NCBI RefSeq assembly: GCF_004331685.1
Contig: NZ_SJSM01000022.1
Location: forward strand, 1-64,000
Source of the DNA: Pedobacter hiemivivus
GTDB lineage: Bacteria > Bacteroidota > Bacteroidia > Sphingobacteriales > Sphingobacteriaceae
Direction: 5' to 3'
Length of the DNA stretch: 64,000 nt
The stretch's first letter is position 1. Every line of letters starts with the position of its first letter. The position numbers and the translations under genes are program-made. Shown here piece after piece: positions 32,623 to 42,869 of the stretch. The notes under the pieces are model-generated. The model was not told where the DNA came from, did not search any database, and saw nothing but the letters and a program-made list of their open reading frames with translations.

Positions 32623-35600
32623 ATGAAAACATCTCGTCTTAAGGGCATACTCATGCTCTTGCTGGTCTTTGCCACATTTAAAGTTGTGGCAGAAGGCAGT
32701 AAACAATTAGCAGCTAATGGTGGCAGTCGCGCCCATTGGCGAAGTAGTACGGTGTCAAGTACGCAATTCCCTTTTCCTTCATTAGGCATTATTAAAGTTT
32801 ACGCCAAAGTTGGTGAAACCATCTATTTGGGCTCCAGTGCCCAGGGTATAGTCGGTTCTACAACGGGGACCATGAGATGGTCTGCGCCAAATGGTGTTCA
32901 GGGAAATAGTGGAACGAGCACAACAGTTGGTTTAATTAAAACAAGAGCACAGGAAGTCTTTGGTCCATCATTAACAGTTGGAGACGGCGGCTACACGCCT
33001 TATACCCTAGTGGTTGGGCCAGGGCAGGAAGGGGTATGGGAAATTACTTTTATCTCTACCAGTCTGACCGCTGCCGGCGGAAATGCGCCAATTGTTCCCG
33101 TTGGGGATGAGCTGGCACAAAATCCAAATGGCTTTTATATTGAGGCTTTTGATGTCTCGGTGAAAAGTACCACGAATGCTATCGTACCTGGACGTGCTTT
33201 TATGAATGTGTTTTCTGGTAATACTTCCAATGTAGCCAATACCTATGGCTCATTTAACGGGATATTTAATGTGCTCACCAGGGATGGGTATAAGTATACA
33301 GTGAATGCAAATGGAATGCAGGGCGCTGCATTTCAGTTTTTTGTCAATAACAAAGGGTTCAGAGACTTGACTGGGAATGCAATGTATAAAAGTGTGGTCA
33401 ATGTTGGGACTTCTGCAGCGACTATTCCTGTACAAAATCCTACTGCGGCCGACGATGCAACCAATGTAACCCATAAACTCTTTTTTAATGCGCCTGCATC
33501 AGATCTTCCTTCCGCTGCTCCATCGGCATCAGGTTCTGTGTGGCTACTGAATACCATAGTTACGCCAACCTTAAGCAACCTTTCTTTTAAAGGAGTTGAG
33601 GGGACAGCAAACCTTTCGGGAACAAATCCACTAGGGGGTAATTTTACCTTTCGAACCACTGTCGCCGGAGCTTATCAGATCGCCTTGGATATCAACAAAA
33701 ATGGGGTCTTTACAGATGTAATTGATCGCATGTTGACCGGATACGCAACAACGATCAATACCGATATTGTTGTGAATTGGGATGGTTTGGATGGACAAGG
33801 TGTTAAAGTTTTGGGGAATACAATTTTCCCGCCGGGAACAGTAAGGGTTGAGCTGTTAAGTGGTGAAGTCCATTTTCCCTTATTGGATGTAGAAAAGAAT
33901 CCGGGGGGTATTATTGTGACTCGCTTAAACGGAAATTCGCCCGATGATAAACTATATTGGGATGATTCGGATATTCCTGATTCCGGGACACCCTCTAACC
34001 CAAAAAGAAACCTGGCGGGTATTAGTAGTCAGACGAATGGGCATAAATGGACTGATAATTTTGGTGACAATAATGGGATGGACAGTTGGGGCTATATACC
34101 AAGTACGCCATTACTTAATCCGGTTGCTTTTAGACTTGCTGAAGCCAATCTAGAAGTGGTTTCGATTACAAGTCCAGCCTCTATTTGTCAGGGTGCTGCC
34201 GCAAGTTTTGTAGTGACGGTAAGAAACAATGGGCCAGACAATGTAAGCGGGACTAAGTTTCATATCGATTTGCCAGCCGGATTAAGCGGTACAACGGTTG
34301 TTCCTGCAGTTAGCTCGGGCACGGCAACGACAGTATCTTCAAATCTACTCGCAGGTTCTTACGATGCGGTTTTGAATATGAACAATGCAGCGGTTATGAC
34401 ATTTACCATTAGTGGTACTGTTCCTGCTGTACCTCCTGCAGGTTTTTTAGCTTTTAAGGCAAGTATACTTCGCCCTGCGGATGTAACCGACCCTGATGCA
34501 ACTAATCCTGATATTGCGGTCCCTACAGACCCGGATGCAGAGTGTAATTCGGCACCATCAGGTGTAGGTTGCAATAACATAAAAAATATTCAGGTTACGG
34601 TAAATCCGGCATTGGTTACAGCACCGGTAAGTACTGTAGTACAACCTACTTGCGCGGTTGCAACCGGAAGTATTACGGTTACTGCGCCTTTGGGGGCTGC
34701 TTTAACTTATTCTGTTGATGGGATTACGTTTCAGGCAAGCACATCATTTACTTCGCTTACTCCTGGAGATTATGTGTTGCAGGTTAAAAATGCAGGTGGA
34801 TGTTTGTCGCCCATTGCCAATGTAACCATTAACAACCAACCTGTAACGCCTGTGGCTGCTGCGGCCACTGCTGTTCAGCCTGGCTGTGCTGTTACTACGG
34901 GTAGTATTATGGTGACTGCACCCTTAGGGGCGGGTTTGACGTACTCGATTAATGGAATTAGCTACCAGCCATCGACGACTTTTAGTGGTTTAGCGGCAGG
35001 TAATTATCAACTGACCGTGAAAAATGCTGCTGGCTGTGTTTCTGCAGCAACTCCAATCACGATAAATGCGGCACCGATTTTACCTGCTACGGCAAGCGCA
35101 ACCGCTACCGCGGCAACATGCGCTACTCCGACAGGTACGATTACCGTGACCGGACCACTGGGAGTAGGGGTAAGTTATTCCATCGATGGACTAAGCTATC
35201 AGGCTGGGCTTGTGTTTTCAGGAGTTGCTCCCGGTACTTATAATTTAACGGTTAAGAATGCATCTGGATGTGTTTCAGCTCCGCTTAGTATAAAGGTAGA
35301 CTTTCCAGAACCTGCACCTGTCATTTCTCAGGTTGATGCGAGTTGCGCCTTACCGACCGGTACAATTACGATTACGCCTACAGGAGCTGTTGGTGAGGAG
35401 TATGGCTTGGATGGTGTTTATCAGCCAGGGGCGGTTTTTACAGGTGTTGCCCCGGGGACACATTCCATAACGATAAGGAGTGTGGGGGGCTGTGTTTCGG
35501 AACCTTACATTGCAAAAATTGCTTTTCCAATTGAGGACCCTGTAGTTGAAGTTATTCAAACAACGTGTGGTACGGGTACAGGAAGTATCAAAATAATCAA

Positions 35601-38292
35601 TCCATTATTTGGGGCTGGATATACCTTTTCTATTAACGGGGGTGGGACTTATCAGGCTGGGAATTTGTTTTCGGGTTTAAGCCCGGCGACTTACCAGATT
35701 GTTGTAAAAGAGAATGGTAACAATTGTTTGTCGGGGATAATAACGGTCGTGATCAACCCTCAACCGGCTACACCGACAGCAGCTACATTTAGTGTACTGA
35801 ATCCAAATTGTACTACTGCTACAGGAAGTATTATAGTTAATGCTCCATTGGGTGTCGGATTATCCTATTCGATTAATGGGATAGATTACCAGTCAAGTCC
35901 AACATTTGCGGCTGTGGTTCCAGGTGTTTACAACTTGACGGTTAAGAATAATGCGGGATGTGTTTCTACTAGCGTATCTATTACGATTAATCCTCAGCCG
36001 CTGAAACCTGTAATTGCAAGAGCCATAACAGTTCAGCCTACTTGTGCTTTGGCGACTGGAACGATTACCGTTACTGCACCACTAGGTGTCGGCTTAACTT
36101 ACGCCATTAATGGGGGCGCTGATCAGGTAGGTGTTGGCTTTAATGGTTTAATTGCCGGAACCTATCTGCTGACGGTTAAGAATGCCAGTGGTTGTATTTC
36201 TGATCCATTGTCGATTGTGATCAATCCGCAACCTGCCACGCCTGTTATTGCTGTAGCAACAGCCGTTCAACCTACCTGTGCTGTGGCGACGGGAAGTATT
36301 ACAGTTACTGCTCCATTGGATCCTGATTTTACCTATTCTGTAAATGGTACGACTTATCAGGCTGGTCTTAATTTTACAGGACTGGCTGCGGGAACTTATC
36401 AACTGACGGTTAAGAATAGTGCAGGATGTGTTTCTAGTCCGGCAGCCGTAGTGATCAATACGCCACCTGCGGCACCCGCTATTGCAACAGTAACAACCGT
36501 TGAACCTACTTGCGCTGTCGCAACAGGAAGTATAACAGTTACCGCGCCATTGGGTATTGGTTTAACCTATTCTGTGAATGGTGCTACCTATCAGTCGGGA
36601 GTTAATTTTACAGGATTAGCTGCAGCTACATATCAAGTTACAGTTAAGAATGCTGCTGGTTGTGTTTCTGCTCCATTACAAGTCGTAATCATTCCTCAGC
36701 CTGCCACACCTACTGTGGCTAGTGTAACGATTGTTCAGCCAACTTGTGCAGTAGCTACAGGGAGTTTTACGGTAACTGCGCCTTTAGGTGTTGGTTTAAC
36801 TTATGCTATTGATGGAAGTAATTATCAGTCTGAAGTTGATTTTTCAGCACTTCCTGCCGGAACTTACCCGCTGACGGTAATGAATGGAGCAGGTTGCGTT
36901 TCTACTGCGTTATCGGTAGTGATCAATCCTCAACCTGCTACACCCCCAATTGCTACAGCAACAACAGTTCAGCCTACTTGTGGAGTGGCTACTGGAAGCA
37001 TCACGGTTACTGCGCCATTGGGACTCGGTCTAACTTATTCTATTGATGGAACTAATTATCAAGCTGGTGTTAATTTTAACAACTTAGCCGCAGGAACAAC
37101 TTATCCGCTGACGGTTAAGAATGCTGCTGGCTGTGTTTCTACAGCATTATCAGTAGTGATTATTCCACAGCCTGCTACACCTGGTGTACCGATTGTTCAA
37201 AATATAGCTTACTGCCAGGGCGATCCTGCTATTGCTTTGGTAGCAACCGGGCAACAGATTAAATGGTATACAGGACAAACTGGGGGGATTCCCTTGCCTG
37301 CAGCACCCATTCCAGCAACAACAGTGGCTGGAGTAACAACCTGGTGGGCCAGTCAAACCAATGCAAGCGGTTGTGAGAGTGCACGGATAGGACTTACAGT
37401 AACGATTAACGCTAAACCAGTGCTCAACATCACAAGCAGCGTTGCTGATCTGACCAATGAAGATGCTGCCAGAGTATTAACTGCAACTCCCGCTGGAGGT
37501 ACATTTACTGGTACGGGCGTGGTGTTGAATGGCGGAACAGCATCATTTAATCCGATAACAGCGGGTATTGGCACGCATACGCTTACCTATAGCTATACCG
37601 GACCTGGTAATTGTACTGCTACGCTGTCGTTTACCATCAAAGTAGTTGAAGCGCCAAAAGTAGATCTTGGCGTTACCATTGCAGCTGAATCCAGGCCTAT
37701 TGGGGCGGGCGAGGTTTTCAATTACACCATCGCTGCATCAAATAAAAGCGTACAAAATGCTACAGAAGCCTTGGTGTCGGTAAAACTTCCGGCAGGATTA
37801 AATTTTGTTAGCTTTCAAACTGCGGTTGGAACGGCAAATTATAACCAAAGTACAGGCACCCTTTCCTGGAATATTGGTGCATTGGCAGCCGGGAAAACGG
37901 AAACCCTAATATTGAGTGTTAAAGCTGTTGGACCTGGGAAATATGCGGTTGTTGCCGAAATATCCTCAAAAGAACAGGATGTTGTTCCTGGTAATAATAT
38001 ATCGAATACCGAGCAGGAGATTACAGGGCTTTTCATCCCTGATGTAATTACGGCAAATGGCGATGGTAAAAATGACCAGTTTAAAATCAGAGGTATTGAA
38101 ATGTATGCAGCCAATGAGTTGAATATTTTGAACCGATGGGGCAATAGCGTGTATCGAAGTACGGGGTATAAGAACGACTGGACAGGAGAAGGCTTAAACG
38201 ATGGGACTTATTTTTACTCCTTAAGGGTTCAAACCACATCGGGCCAATGGCAAATATTTAAAGGTTATATCACCCTACTTCGCAACAGATAA
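32623..38292 (+). CDS. Giant T9SS surface adhesin with gliding-motility C-terminal domain
   Basis: The 1889-aa product has an N-terminal signal segment (GILMLLLVFATFKVVAEG) and a ~500-residue N-terminal strand-rich domain (~30-520). A DUF11-like module is at ~525-660. Then come eleven repeats of ~78 residues (~664-1520), each with the pattern VQPTCAVATGSITVTAPLG, YSxNGxxYQ, GTYxLTVKNAAGCVS and a linker INPQPATP. An Ig-like module (~1524-1600; IAYCQGDPAIALVATGQQI), a further module (~1600-1680), DUF11 (~1684-1800; EVFNYTIAASNKSVQNATEA) and the CHU_C sorting domain (~1803-1889; DVITANGDGKNDQFKI, NRWGNSVYRS, GLNDGTYFYSL) complete it. It is exported by T9SS and anchored at the cell surface. PorP/SprF follows by 3 bases. 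Confidence 0.9.
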   Translation: MKTSRLKGILMLLLVFATFKVVAEGSKQLAANGGSRAHWRSSTVSSTQFPFPSLGIIKVYAKVGETIYLGSSAQGIVGSTTGTMRWSAPNGVQGNSGTSTTVGLIKTRAQEVFGPSLTVGDGGYTPYTLVVGPGQEGVWEITFISTSLTAAGGNAPIVPVGDELAQNPNGFYIEAFDVSVKSTTNAIVPGRAFMNVFSGNTSNVANTYGSFNGIFNVLTRDGYKYTVNANGMQGAAFQFFVNNKGFRDLTGNAMYKSVVNVGTSAATIPVQNPTAADDATNVTHKLFFNAPASDLPSAAPSASGSVWLLNTIVTPTLSNLSFKGVEGTANLSGTNPLGGNFTFRTTVAGAYQIALDINKNGVFTDVIDRMLTGYATTINTDIVVNWDGLDGQGVKVLGNTIFPPGTVRVELLSGEVHFPLLDVEKNPGGIIVTRLNGNSPDDKLYWDDSDIPDSGTPSNPKRNLAGISSQTNGHKWTDNFGDNNGMDSWGYIPSTPLLNPVAFRLAEANLEVVSITSPASICQGAAASFVVTVRNNGPDNVSGTKFHIDLPAGLSGTTVVPAVSSGTATTVSSNLLAGSYDAVLNMNNAAVMTFTISGTVPAVPPAGFLAFKASILRPADVTDPDATNPDIAVPTDPDAECNSAPSGVGCNNIKNIQVTVNPALVTAPVSTVVQPTCAVATGSITVTAPLGAALTYSVDGITFQASTSFTSLTPGDYVLQVKNAGGCLSPIANVTINNQPVTPVAAAATAVQPGCAVTTGSIMVTAPLGAGLTYSINGISYQPSTTFSGLAAGNYQLTVKNAAGCVSAATPITINAAPILPATASATATAATCATPTGTITVTGPLGVGVSYSIDGLSYQAGLVFSGVAPGTYNLTVKNASGCVSAPLSIKVDFPEPAPVISQVDASCALPTGTITITPTGAVGEEYGLDGVYQPGAVFTGVAPGTHSITIRSVGGCVSEPYIAKIAFPIEDPVVEVIQTTCGTGTGSIKIINPLFGAGYTFSINGGGTYQAGNLFSGLSPATYQIVVKENGNNCLSGIITVVINPQPATPTAATFSVLNPNCTTATGSIIVNAPLGVGLSYSINGIDYQSSPTFAAVVPGVYNLTVKNNAGCVSTSVSITINPQPLKPVIARAITVQPTCALATGTITVTAPLGVGLTYAINGGADQVGVGFNGLIAGTYLLTVKNASGCISDPLSIVINPQPATPVIAVATAVQPTCAVATGSITVTAPLDPDFTYSVNGTTYQAGLNFTGLAAGTYQLTVKNSAGCVSSPAAVVINTPPAAPAIATVTTVEPTCAVATGSITVTAPLGIGLTYSVNGATYQSGVNFTGLAAATYQVTVKNAAGCVSAPLQVVIIPQPATPTVASVTIVQPTCAVATGSFTVTAPLGVGLTYAIDGSNYQSEVDFSALPAGTYPLTVMNGAGCVSTALSVVINPQPATPPIATATTVQPTCGVATGSITVTAPLGLGLTYSIDGTNYQAGVNFNNLAAGTTYPLTVKNAAGCVSTALSVVIIPQPATPGVPIVQNIAYCQGDPAIALVATGQQIKWYTGQTGGIPLPAAPIPATTVAGVTTWWASQTNASGCESARIGLTVTINAKPVLNITSSVADLTNEDAARVLTATPAGGTFTGTGVVLNGGTASFNPITAGIGTHTLTYSYTGPGNCTATLSFTIKVVEAPKVDLGVTIAAESRPIGAGEVFNYTIAASNKSVQNATEALVSVKLPAGLNFVSFQTAVGTANYNQSTGTLSWNIGALAAGKTETLILSVKAVGPGKYAVVAEISSKEQDVVPGNNISNTEQEITGLFIPDVITANGDGKNDQFKIRGIEMYAANELNILNRWGNSVYRSTGYKNDWTGEGLNDGTYFYSLRVQTTSGQWQIFKGYITLLRNR
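34615..37185 (+). repeat. Eleven tandem ~78-aa (234-bp) repeats inside the adhesin
   Basis: The units code for an Ig-like fold with two conserved Cys (PTCA..TG and AGCVS). Units 6-11 are the most alike; units 3-5 are diverged (for example GSIKIINPLFGAGYTFSING). Third-base differences between units are many, so the array is not a recent expansion. Confidence 0.85.
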
Positions 38293-38295
38293 CAG

Positions 38296-39294
38296 ATGTA
38301 TTACATAAAAAGAATCGCCGTGAAAAAATTAATGATCACTATCGGAATATGCACTGCATCCTTGTTGTCTGTGGCACAGCAGGACGCGCAGTTTAGTCAA
38401 TATATGTTTAATGGAATTTATATTAACCCAGCTTATGCCGGTTATAAAGAGCAGCTTAATCTGCATAGTTTTTACAGAAACCAATGGACAGGTGTAAGAG
38501 GAGCGCCTAAAACCTTCAGCTTTGCTGTAGATGCGATTGCCAATGATGGCAATGTTGGTTTGGCTTTGCAGGTAGCCAGTGATGTAGTTGGTGCTCAAAA
38601 TACGCTTTCGGCCTATGCCAATTATGCCTATCGCCTACGTATTGGGCAGTCCGAATCTTCGCGCTTAGCCTTTGGAGTAGCTGCTGGAATTATCCAGCAT
38701 GGTATTGACGGTGCTAAGTTAAACCCTTACGATGGCAATGATCCCGGAATTCCTGTTGGTACAGAAAGTGTTTTAACACCTGATGCGCGTGCTGGTGTAT
38801 ATTACTCGGATGACCGGTTTTATGCAGGTTTTTCTGTGGACAACCTGATTGCACAATACGCTTCAAGCGATGATTTTAGAGAAAAGGGAATACGGAGGCC
38901 AAAAATGCATTATTACCTGACTGCGGGTATGCTGTTTCCTTTGTCGGAAGATATACTTTTAAAACCCTCTTTTTTGTTAAAGGATGATAGGGGCGGCCCG
39001 ACAAGCCTGGACATTAATTCCTTTGTGCTTTTGGGGAACCGCATCTGGATTGGCGCATCTTACCGTACTGGTGTGAGTTTGTATAGTAAGGATTATTTGC
39101 AAGCGAATTTACCGAAGGAAAATGCATTGGTAGGATTGGTTGAATTGTTTGCTACCGACCGATTAAGGATTGGTTATGCTTATGACCATAACCTGAATAA
39201 AGCCGGCAACTTTAACAATGGATCCCACGAGATCTCAATAGGCTTTTTCTTTAAGCGTAAAAGTTCCAGAATGTTAAGTCCAAGATATTTTTAG
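38296..39294 (+). CDS. PorP/SprF family type IX secretion system membrane protein
   Basis: The 332-aa product has a signal segment (KKLMITIGICTASLLSVA) and the family opening QQDAQFSQYMFNGIYINPAY. It has the conserved FYRNQWTGVRGAPKTF and a strand-rich barrel ending SHEISIGFFFKRK. It is a paralogue of the gene at 2466. It begins 3 bases after the adhesin and is followed 15 bases later by the OmpA-type gene. This adhesin-PorP-OmpA order is the usual T9SS type-B substrate module. Confidence 0.92.
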   Translation: MYYIKRIAVKKLMITIGICTASLLSVAQQDAQFSQYMFNGIYINPAYAGYKEQLNLHSFYRNQWTGVRGAPKTFSFAVDAIANDGNVGLALQVASDVVGAQNTLSAYANYAYRLRIGQSESSRLAFGVAAGIIQHGIDGAKLNPYDGNDPGIPVGTESVLTPDARAGVYYSDDRFYAGFSVDNLIAQYASSDDFREKGIRRPKMHYYLTAGMLFPLSEDILLKPSFLLKDDRGGPTSLDINSFVLLGNRIWIGASYRTGVSLYSKDYLQANLPKENALVGLVELFATDRLRIGYAYDHNLNKAGNFNNGSHEISIGFFFKRKSSRMLSPRYF

Positions 39295-39309
39295 CCTAAG
39301 CAAGTCAAC

Positions 39310-41058
39310 ATGAAATCAAGCATATTAAAACATAAAAAATCATTGACATGGATGTTAGTGATTCTGCTGAGCATATTCAGCTTCGATGCCCATTCACAAT
39401 ATGTGATTAAAGCAGCCGATCAACAGTATGAACTTTACAACTACAGTGAGGCCGTAAAACTTTATTTAAAGGCCTGGAAGAAGAAGGAAAAGCCTTATAC
39501 TGCGGAGCGAATTGGGGAAAGTTACCGGAGAATGAATGATTACCAGTCTGCGGAACAATGGTATGGCCGCTTGTCAGGCATGGCTGGGAGTAATCCGGAT
39601 AGCCGGCTGTGGCAGGCTGAAGCTTTAAAAAGTCTGGGCATGTATACGGCGGCTAAAACAGCGTATCAGCAATATACAGGGGGAACAGCAACGCCGGCTC
39701 AAATACAAACCTGGATAAGCGCCTGTGATTCGGCTATGGCTTGGATCGCTGCCCCGAAGCCCTTTAAAATTGAAAACGAAGCAAAGTTGAATAGTGGAGG
39801 CTCAGACTGGGGCGCTGTTAAATATGCGGATGGTGTTGTTTTTACATCCGACCGTTCCTCTGCTTTAATTGCTGAGGCTGCAAAAGGCAGACCTTTCTTA
39901 AAGTTTGATGGGACTAGGCTGCCAGATAAACAGATTTACCGGTGGACTGGGAGTCCTTATGAACATTTGTATTACAGCAAAGGCGATCAAATTAGTCTTT
40001 TCCCTTTGGCTGTCGGAAATGACTATCATACGGCTGCGGTTTCTTTTACTGCGGATGGGAAGGAAGCTTATTTTACCATGACCAATGTAAAGGACAAAAA
40101 GAAGCTTGACAAGACTTTGAACACCATTTATATTGGCTTGTACAGCAGTAGGTATGAGGATGGGAAATGGACAGCGCCTAAGGCTTTTCGCTATACGGAT
40201 ATGACGAAATGGTCTGTTGGTGATCCATGTATTGCTGCTGATGGCCAAACCTTATACTTTGTGTCGGACATGCCAGGTGGACAGGGGGGGACGGACATTT
40301 ATAAATCAAGCAGGAAGACTGATGGTACCTGGTCTGATGCTGTTAATCTTGGCCCTGCGGTGAATACGACTGGGAATGAACGTTCTCCCGCGGTTTACAA
40401 TGATCTGCTTTATTTTTCTTCTGATGGACTTATAGGAATGGGGGGATTGGATATCTTTAAGATCGCATTAAGTAATGTCCAAAATGGAAAGGCGGTTAAT
40501 GTGGGCTATCCAATGAATTCGGCTCAGGATGATTTTGCAACTAGTTTGACTGGAGCATCATCGGGTTTTATTTCATCTAACCGTATGAATGGAGCTGGCA
40601 GTGATGACATTTATGCTTTTACGCTTTTACCGGAAAAACCTGCTGAGGTGGTTTTGGTAACGCCAATTGCTCCTGTGCTGGCAGTTGTGGCTGTAAAGAA
40701 AAGGGATTCTATTTATGTGGAGAACATTTACTATAATTTTGATAAGGCGAATATTCGTCGGGATGCCTCTGTGGTATTGAACAAGGTGTACGACTTGATG
40801 CTGCAGAATCCGAGTTCGAATTTGGTGCTTTCATCGCATACCGATAGTAAGGGAACAACCGCTTATAACTTACGCTTGTCTAGACAACGTGCTGCAGCTG
40901 CGGTTAAATATTTAACCGAAAAGGGAATCGAGCGATCGCGTATGGAAGCAGATGGTTTTGGTGAAAGCAGACCGGTTGCTCCAAATAGCTTAAACGGCAA
41001 GGATAATCCGGAAGGGCGGCAATTAAACAGGCGAACGGAAATTAAGTTGTTTCTTTAG
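39310..41058 (+). CDS. OmpA-family protein with TPR and PD40 repeats, T9SS-associated
   Basis: The 582-aa product has a signal peptide (LTWMLVILLSIFSFDAHS), a TPR-like region (~30-130; YELYNYSEAVKLYLKAW), and a WD40/PD40-like propeller (~150-440; FTSDRSSALIAEAAKGRPFL, LYFVSDMPGGQGGTDIYKS). The C-terminal OmpA peptidoglycan-binding domain (~475-582) shows YYNFDKANIRRDASVVLNKV, SSHTDSKGTTAYNLRLSRQR and NRRTEIKLFL. It resembles PorE/SprE-type proteins that tie T9SS outer-membrane parts to peptidoglycan. It closes the adhesin-PorP module. Confidence 0.88.
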   Translation: MKSSILKHKKSLTWMLVILLSIFSFDAHSQYVIKAADQQYELYNYSEAVKLYLKAWKKKEKPYTAERIGESYRRMNDYQSAEQWYGRLSGMAGSNPDSRLWQAEALKSLGMYTAAKTAYQQYTGGTATPAQIQTWISACDSAMAWIAAPKPFKIENEAKLNSGGSDWGAVKYADGVVFTSDRSSALIAEAAKGRPFLKFDGTRLPDKQIYRWTGSPYEHLYYSKGDQISLFPLAVGNDYHTAAVSFTADGKEAYFTMTNVKDKKKLDKTLNTIYIGLYSSRYEDGKWTAPKAFRYTDMTKWSVGDPCIAADGQTLYFVSDMPGGQGGTDIYKSSRKTDGTWSDAVNLGPAVNTTGNERSPAVYNDLLYFSSDGLIGMGGLDIFKIALSNVQNGKAVNVGYPMNSAQDDFATSLTGASSGFISSNRMNGAGSDDIYAFTLLPEKPAEVVLVTPIAPVLAVVAVKKRDSIYVENIYYNFDKANIRRDASVVLNKVYDLMLQNPSSNLVLSSHTDSKGTTAYNLRLSRQRAAAAVKYLTEKGIERSRMEADGFGESRPVAPNSLNGKDNPEGRQLNRRTEIKLFL

Positions 41059-41063
41059 TCGTT

Positions 41064-41192
41064 CGTCATTCTGAATTTATTTCAGAATCTCTCAAGAGAA
41101 AGGTAGCTTAGCATTGCGAGATGCTGAAATAAACGGCGAAGCATTCTTGAAGACAATAATCAATGAATACTACTGAAAAATTCAGAATGACG
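41064..41192. repeat. Miniature inverted-repeat element, second copy (~129 bp)
   Basis: Perfect 15-bp ends, CGTCATTCTGAATTT (41064-41078) and AAATTCAGAATGACG (41178-41192), flank a frame-less interior. The right half (AAGACAATAATCAATGAATA, then CTACTGAAAAATTCAG) is closely matched at 7316-7352. It lies 5 bases after the OmpA-type gene stop and could serve as its terminator. Confidence 0.7.
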
Positions 41193-41281
41193 ACCGTTTT
41201 AGTCTGTATTATGACGAACGCTTTAGTAGACCGTTCAAAAACTGACGTAATGGCGACCGTACAAAAAAGAGTGTATAATCA

Positions 41282-41818
41282 ATGAAGAAGAACATTTTTG
41301 CAATTATTGGAAGTGCGAGTAAGCAATCCTCAAACTTGAGGTTGGTAGAGAAAATTGCAGCATTGGCTGATGATGATTTTAATTTCATCATTTTCGATCG
41401 TTTAGCTGAGCTGCCTCATTTCAATCCAGAATTGTCTCTTGAAAATACGCCACAGGAAGTTTTAAATTTCAGGGAAGCTGTTTTAAAGGCTGATGGGATA
41501 TTGATCTGTACACCGGAGTATATCTTTAGTATCCCGAGTGGGTTAAAAAATGCCATTGAATGGTGTGTGGCTACCACTGTTTTCTCGGGTAAGCCGCTCG
41601 GTATAATCACTGCTTCTGCCAGCGGCGTAAAGGGGCATGAGGAGCTTCAGCTGATCATGAGCACACTGGAAACAACCTACAATGAACGTACCCTGTTGCT
41701 GATCCAGGGGATTAAAGGCAAGTTTGATGCAGCTGGAAATATAACAGACCAGAAAACAGAACAGCAGCTGGACGCTTTTGTAAAAGCGTTTCAGGATTTG
41801 GTAACGATATTGCCTTAA
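41282..41818 (+). CDS. NADPH-dependent FMN reductase / quinone reductase-like protein
   Basis: The 178-aa flavodoxin-fold protein has the FMN-phosphate loop IIGSASKQSSNLRLV (7-21), the second loop CTPEYIFSIPSGLKNAIEW (~79-97), and the third region ITASASGVKGHEELQ. Members reduce quinones, azo dyes or metals with NAD(P)H. Its end overlaps the convergent dehydrogenase gene by 4 bases. The neighbouring mhqO/mhqD-like pair makes a quinone-related role plausible, but the substrate is unknown. Confidence 0.85.
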   Translation: MKKNIFAIIGSASKQSSNLRLVEKIAALADDDFNFIIFDRLAELPHFNPELSLENTPQEVLNFREAVLKADGILICTPEYIFSIPSGLKNAIEWCVATTVFSGKPLGIITASASGVKGHEELQLIMSTLETTYNERTLLLIQGIKGKFDAAGNITDQKTEQQLDAFVKAFQDLVTILP

Positions 41819-42816
41819 GCAAGCAATACCGATTGATCTTCTGGTACGGTACCTCTAATAAGGTGATCGACACTGTTTAAGGTAATCGATGCGATTTGCG
41901 AGAGGGCTTCTTCAGTGAAAAAAGCCTGATGACCTGTTACCAACACATTTGAGAAACTCATTAAACGTTGGATTTCGTCATTCTCGATGATGGATCCGGA
42001 AAGGTCTTTGAAGAACAGTTTTTCTTCCTGCTCGTACACATCAATTCCCAAATAAGCGATATGTCCGGATTTTAAAGCTTGGATCACATCGTGTGTCTTG
42101 ATTAATCCGCCGCGACTGGTGTTGATCAGTGTTACCCCTTTTTTCATATTGGCAATGGTGCTTTCATTGATCAGGTAATGGTTTTCGATAGTAAGCGGGC
42201 AATGGAGAGAAAGGATATCCGAATGTGCCAATACCTCGTCAAAAGGTAAATATTGAACGCCTATTGCTGTTAAGCTATCATCCTCAAAAATATCATAGGC
42301 TAGTATTTTGCAGCCAAAGCCAAGCATGATTTTGATAAAAGCCTTACCTATTTTTCCTGTTCCTATGATCCCTACCGTACGACCATGAAGGTTAAAGCCT
42401 AAAAGCCCATTTAAGGAGAAATTCTGCTCACGTACACGGTTGTAAGCTTTGTGGGTTTTTCTGTTTAAGGTAAGCAACATGGCTACCGCATGTTCTGCAA
42501 CCGCTTCGGGAGAGTACGCTGGGACCCTGCAAATCCTGATGCCATGTTTTTTTGCGGTTTCAAGCTGCACATTGTTGAAGCCTGCACAGCGCAAGGCGAT
42601 CACTTTAACACCTTTGGCGGCCATGATGTCGATAACCTCTTCGGTAAGCTTATCATTTACAAATACGCATACGACTTCGGTACCTTCAGTAATTGCATTT
42701 ACGATATGTGGCCCAAGGTGTGTTTCCCAGAACTCCAATTCGAAGCCATATGTTTCATTATACTTGTTGAAAAAGGTCTTGTCGTATGGCTTCGTAGAGA
42801 AAAATGCTATTTTCAT
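41815..42816 (-). CDS. ldhA: D-2-hydroxyacid (D-lactate) dehydrogenase
   Basis: The 333-aa product has the Rossmann motif VGIIGTGKIGKAFI (148-161) and the catalytic triad of D-2-hydroxyacid dehydrogenases: Arg235 in NTSRGGLI, Glu264 in YEQEE and His296 in GHQAF. The substrate part CAGFNNVQLETAKKHGIRI and HFNLHGRTVG are like bacterial LdhA. It likely interconverts pyruvate and D-lactate using NADH. It is followed by the convergent FMN reductase gene, and it is 54 bases downstream of the mhqD-like gene on the same strand. Confidence 0.85.
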   Translation of the reverse strand: MKIAFFSTKPYDKTFFNKYNETYGFELEFWETHLGPHIVNAITEGTEVVCVFVNDKLTEEVIDIMAAKGVKVIALRCAGFNNVQLETAKKHGIRICRVPAYSPEAVAEHAVAMLLTLNRKTHKAYNRVREQNFSLNGLLGFNLHGRTVGIIGTGKIGKAFIKIMLGFGCKILAYDIFEDDSLTAIGVQYLPFDEVLAHSDILSLHCPLTIENHYLINESTIANMKKGVTLINTSRGGLIKTHDVIQALKSGHIAYLGIDVYEQEEKLFFKDLSGSIIENDEIQRLMSFSNVLVTGHQAFFTEEALSQIASITLNSVDHLIRGTVPEDQSVLLA

Positions 42817-42869
42817 AAATGAGTAGTTATTTTAGGCGCTTTGATGCCGGACTAAGCTTTGGCACTGGC

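Noticed and set aside
33250..33659. Two minus-strand frames of 74 and 108 codons inside the adhesin gene
   Set aside because: They are antisense to the long, domain-supported adhesin frame and have no recognisable features.
34615..37185. Regularly spaced repeats resembling a CRISPR-like array
   Set aside because: The period is 234 bases, in frame, and encodes a repeated protein domain; no cas genes are present.
42449..42826. Plus-strand frames of 125 and 110 codons opposite the D-lactate dehydrogenase
   Set aside because: They are antisense to an enzyme with all catalytic residues present.
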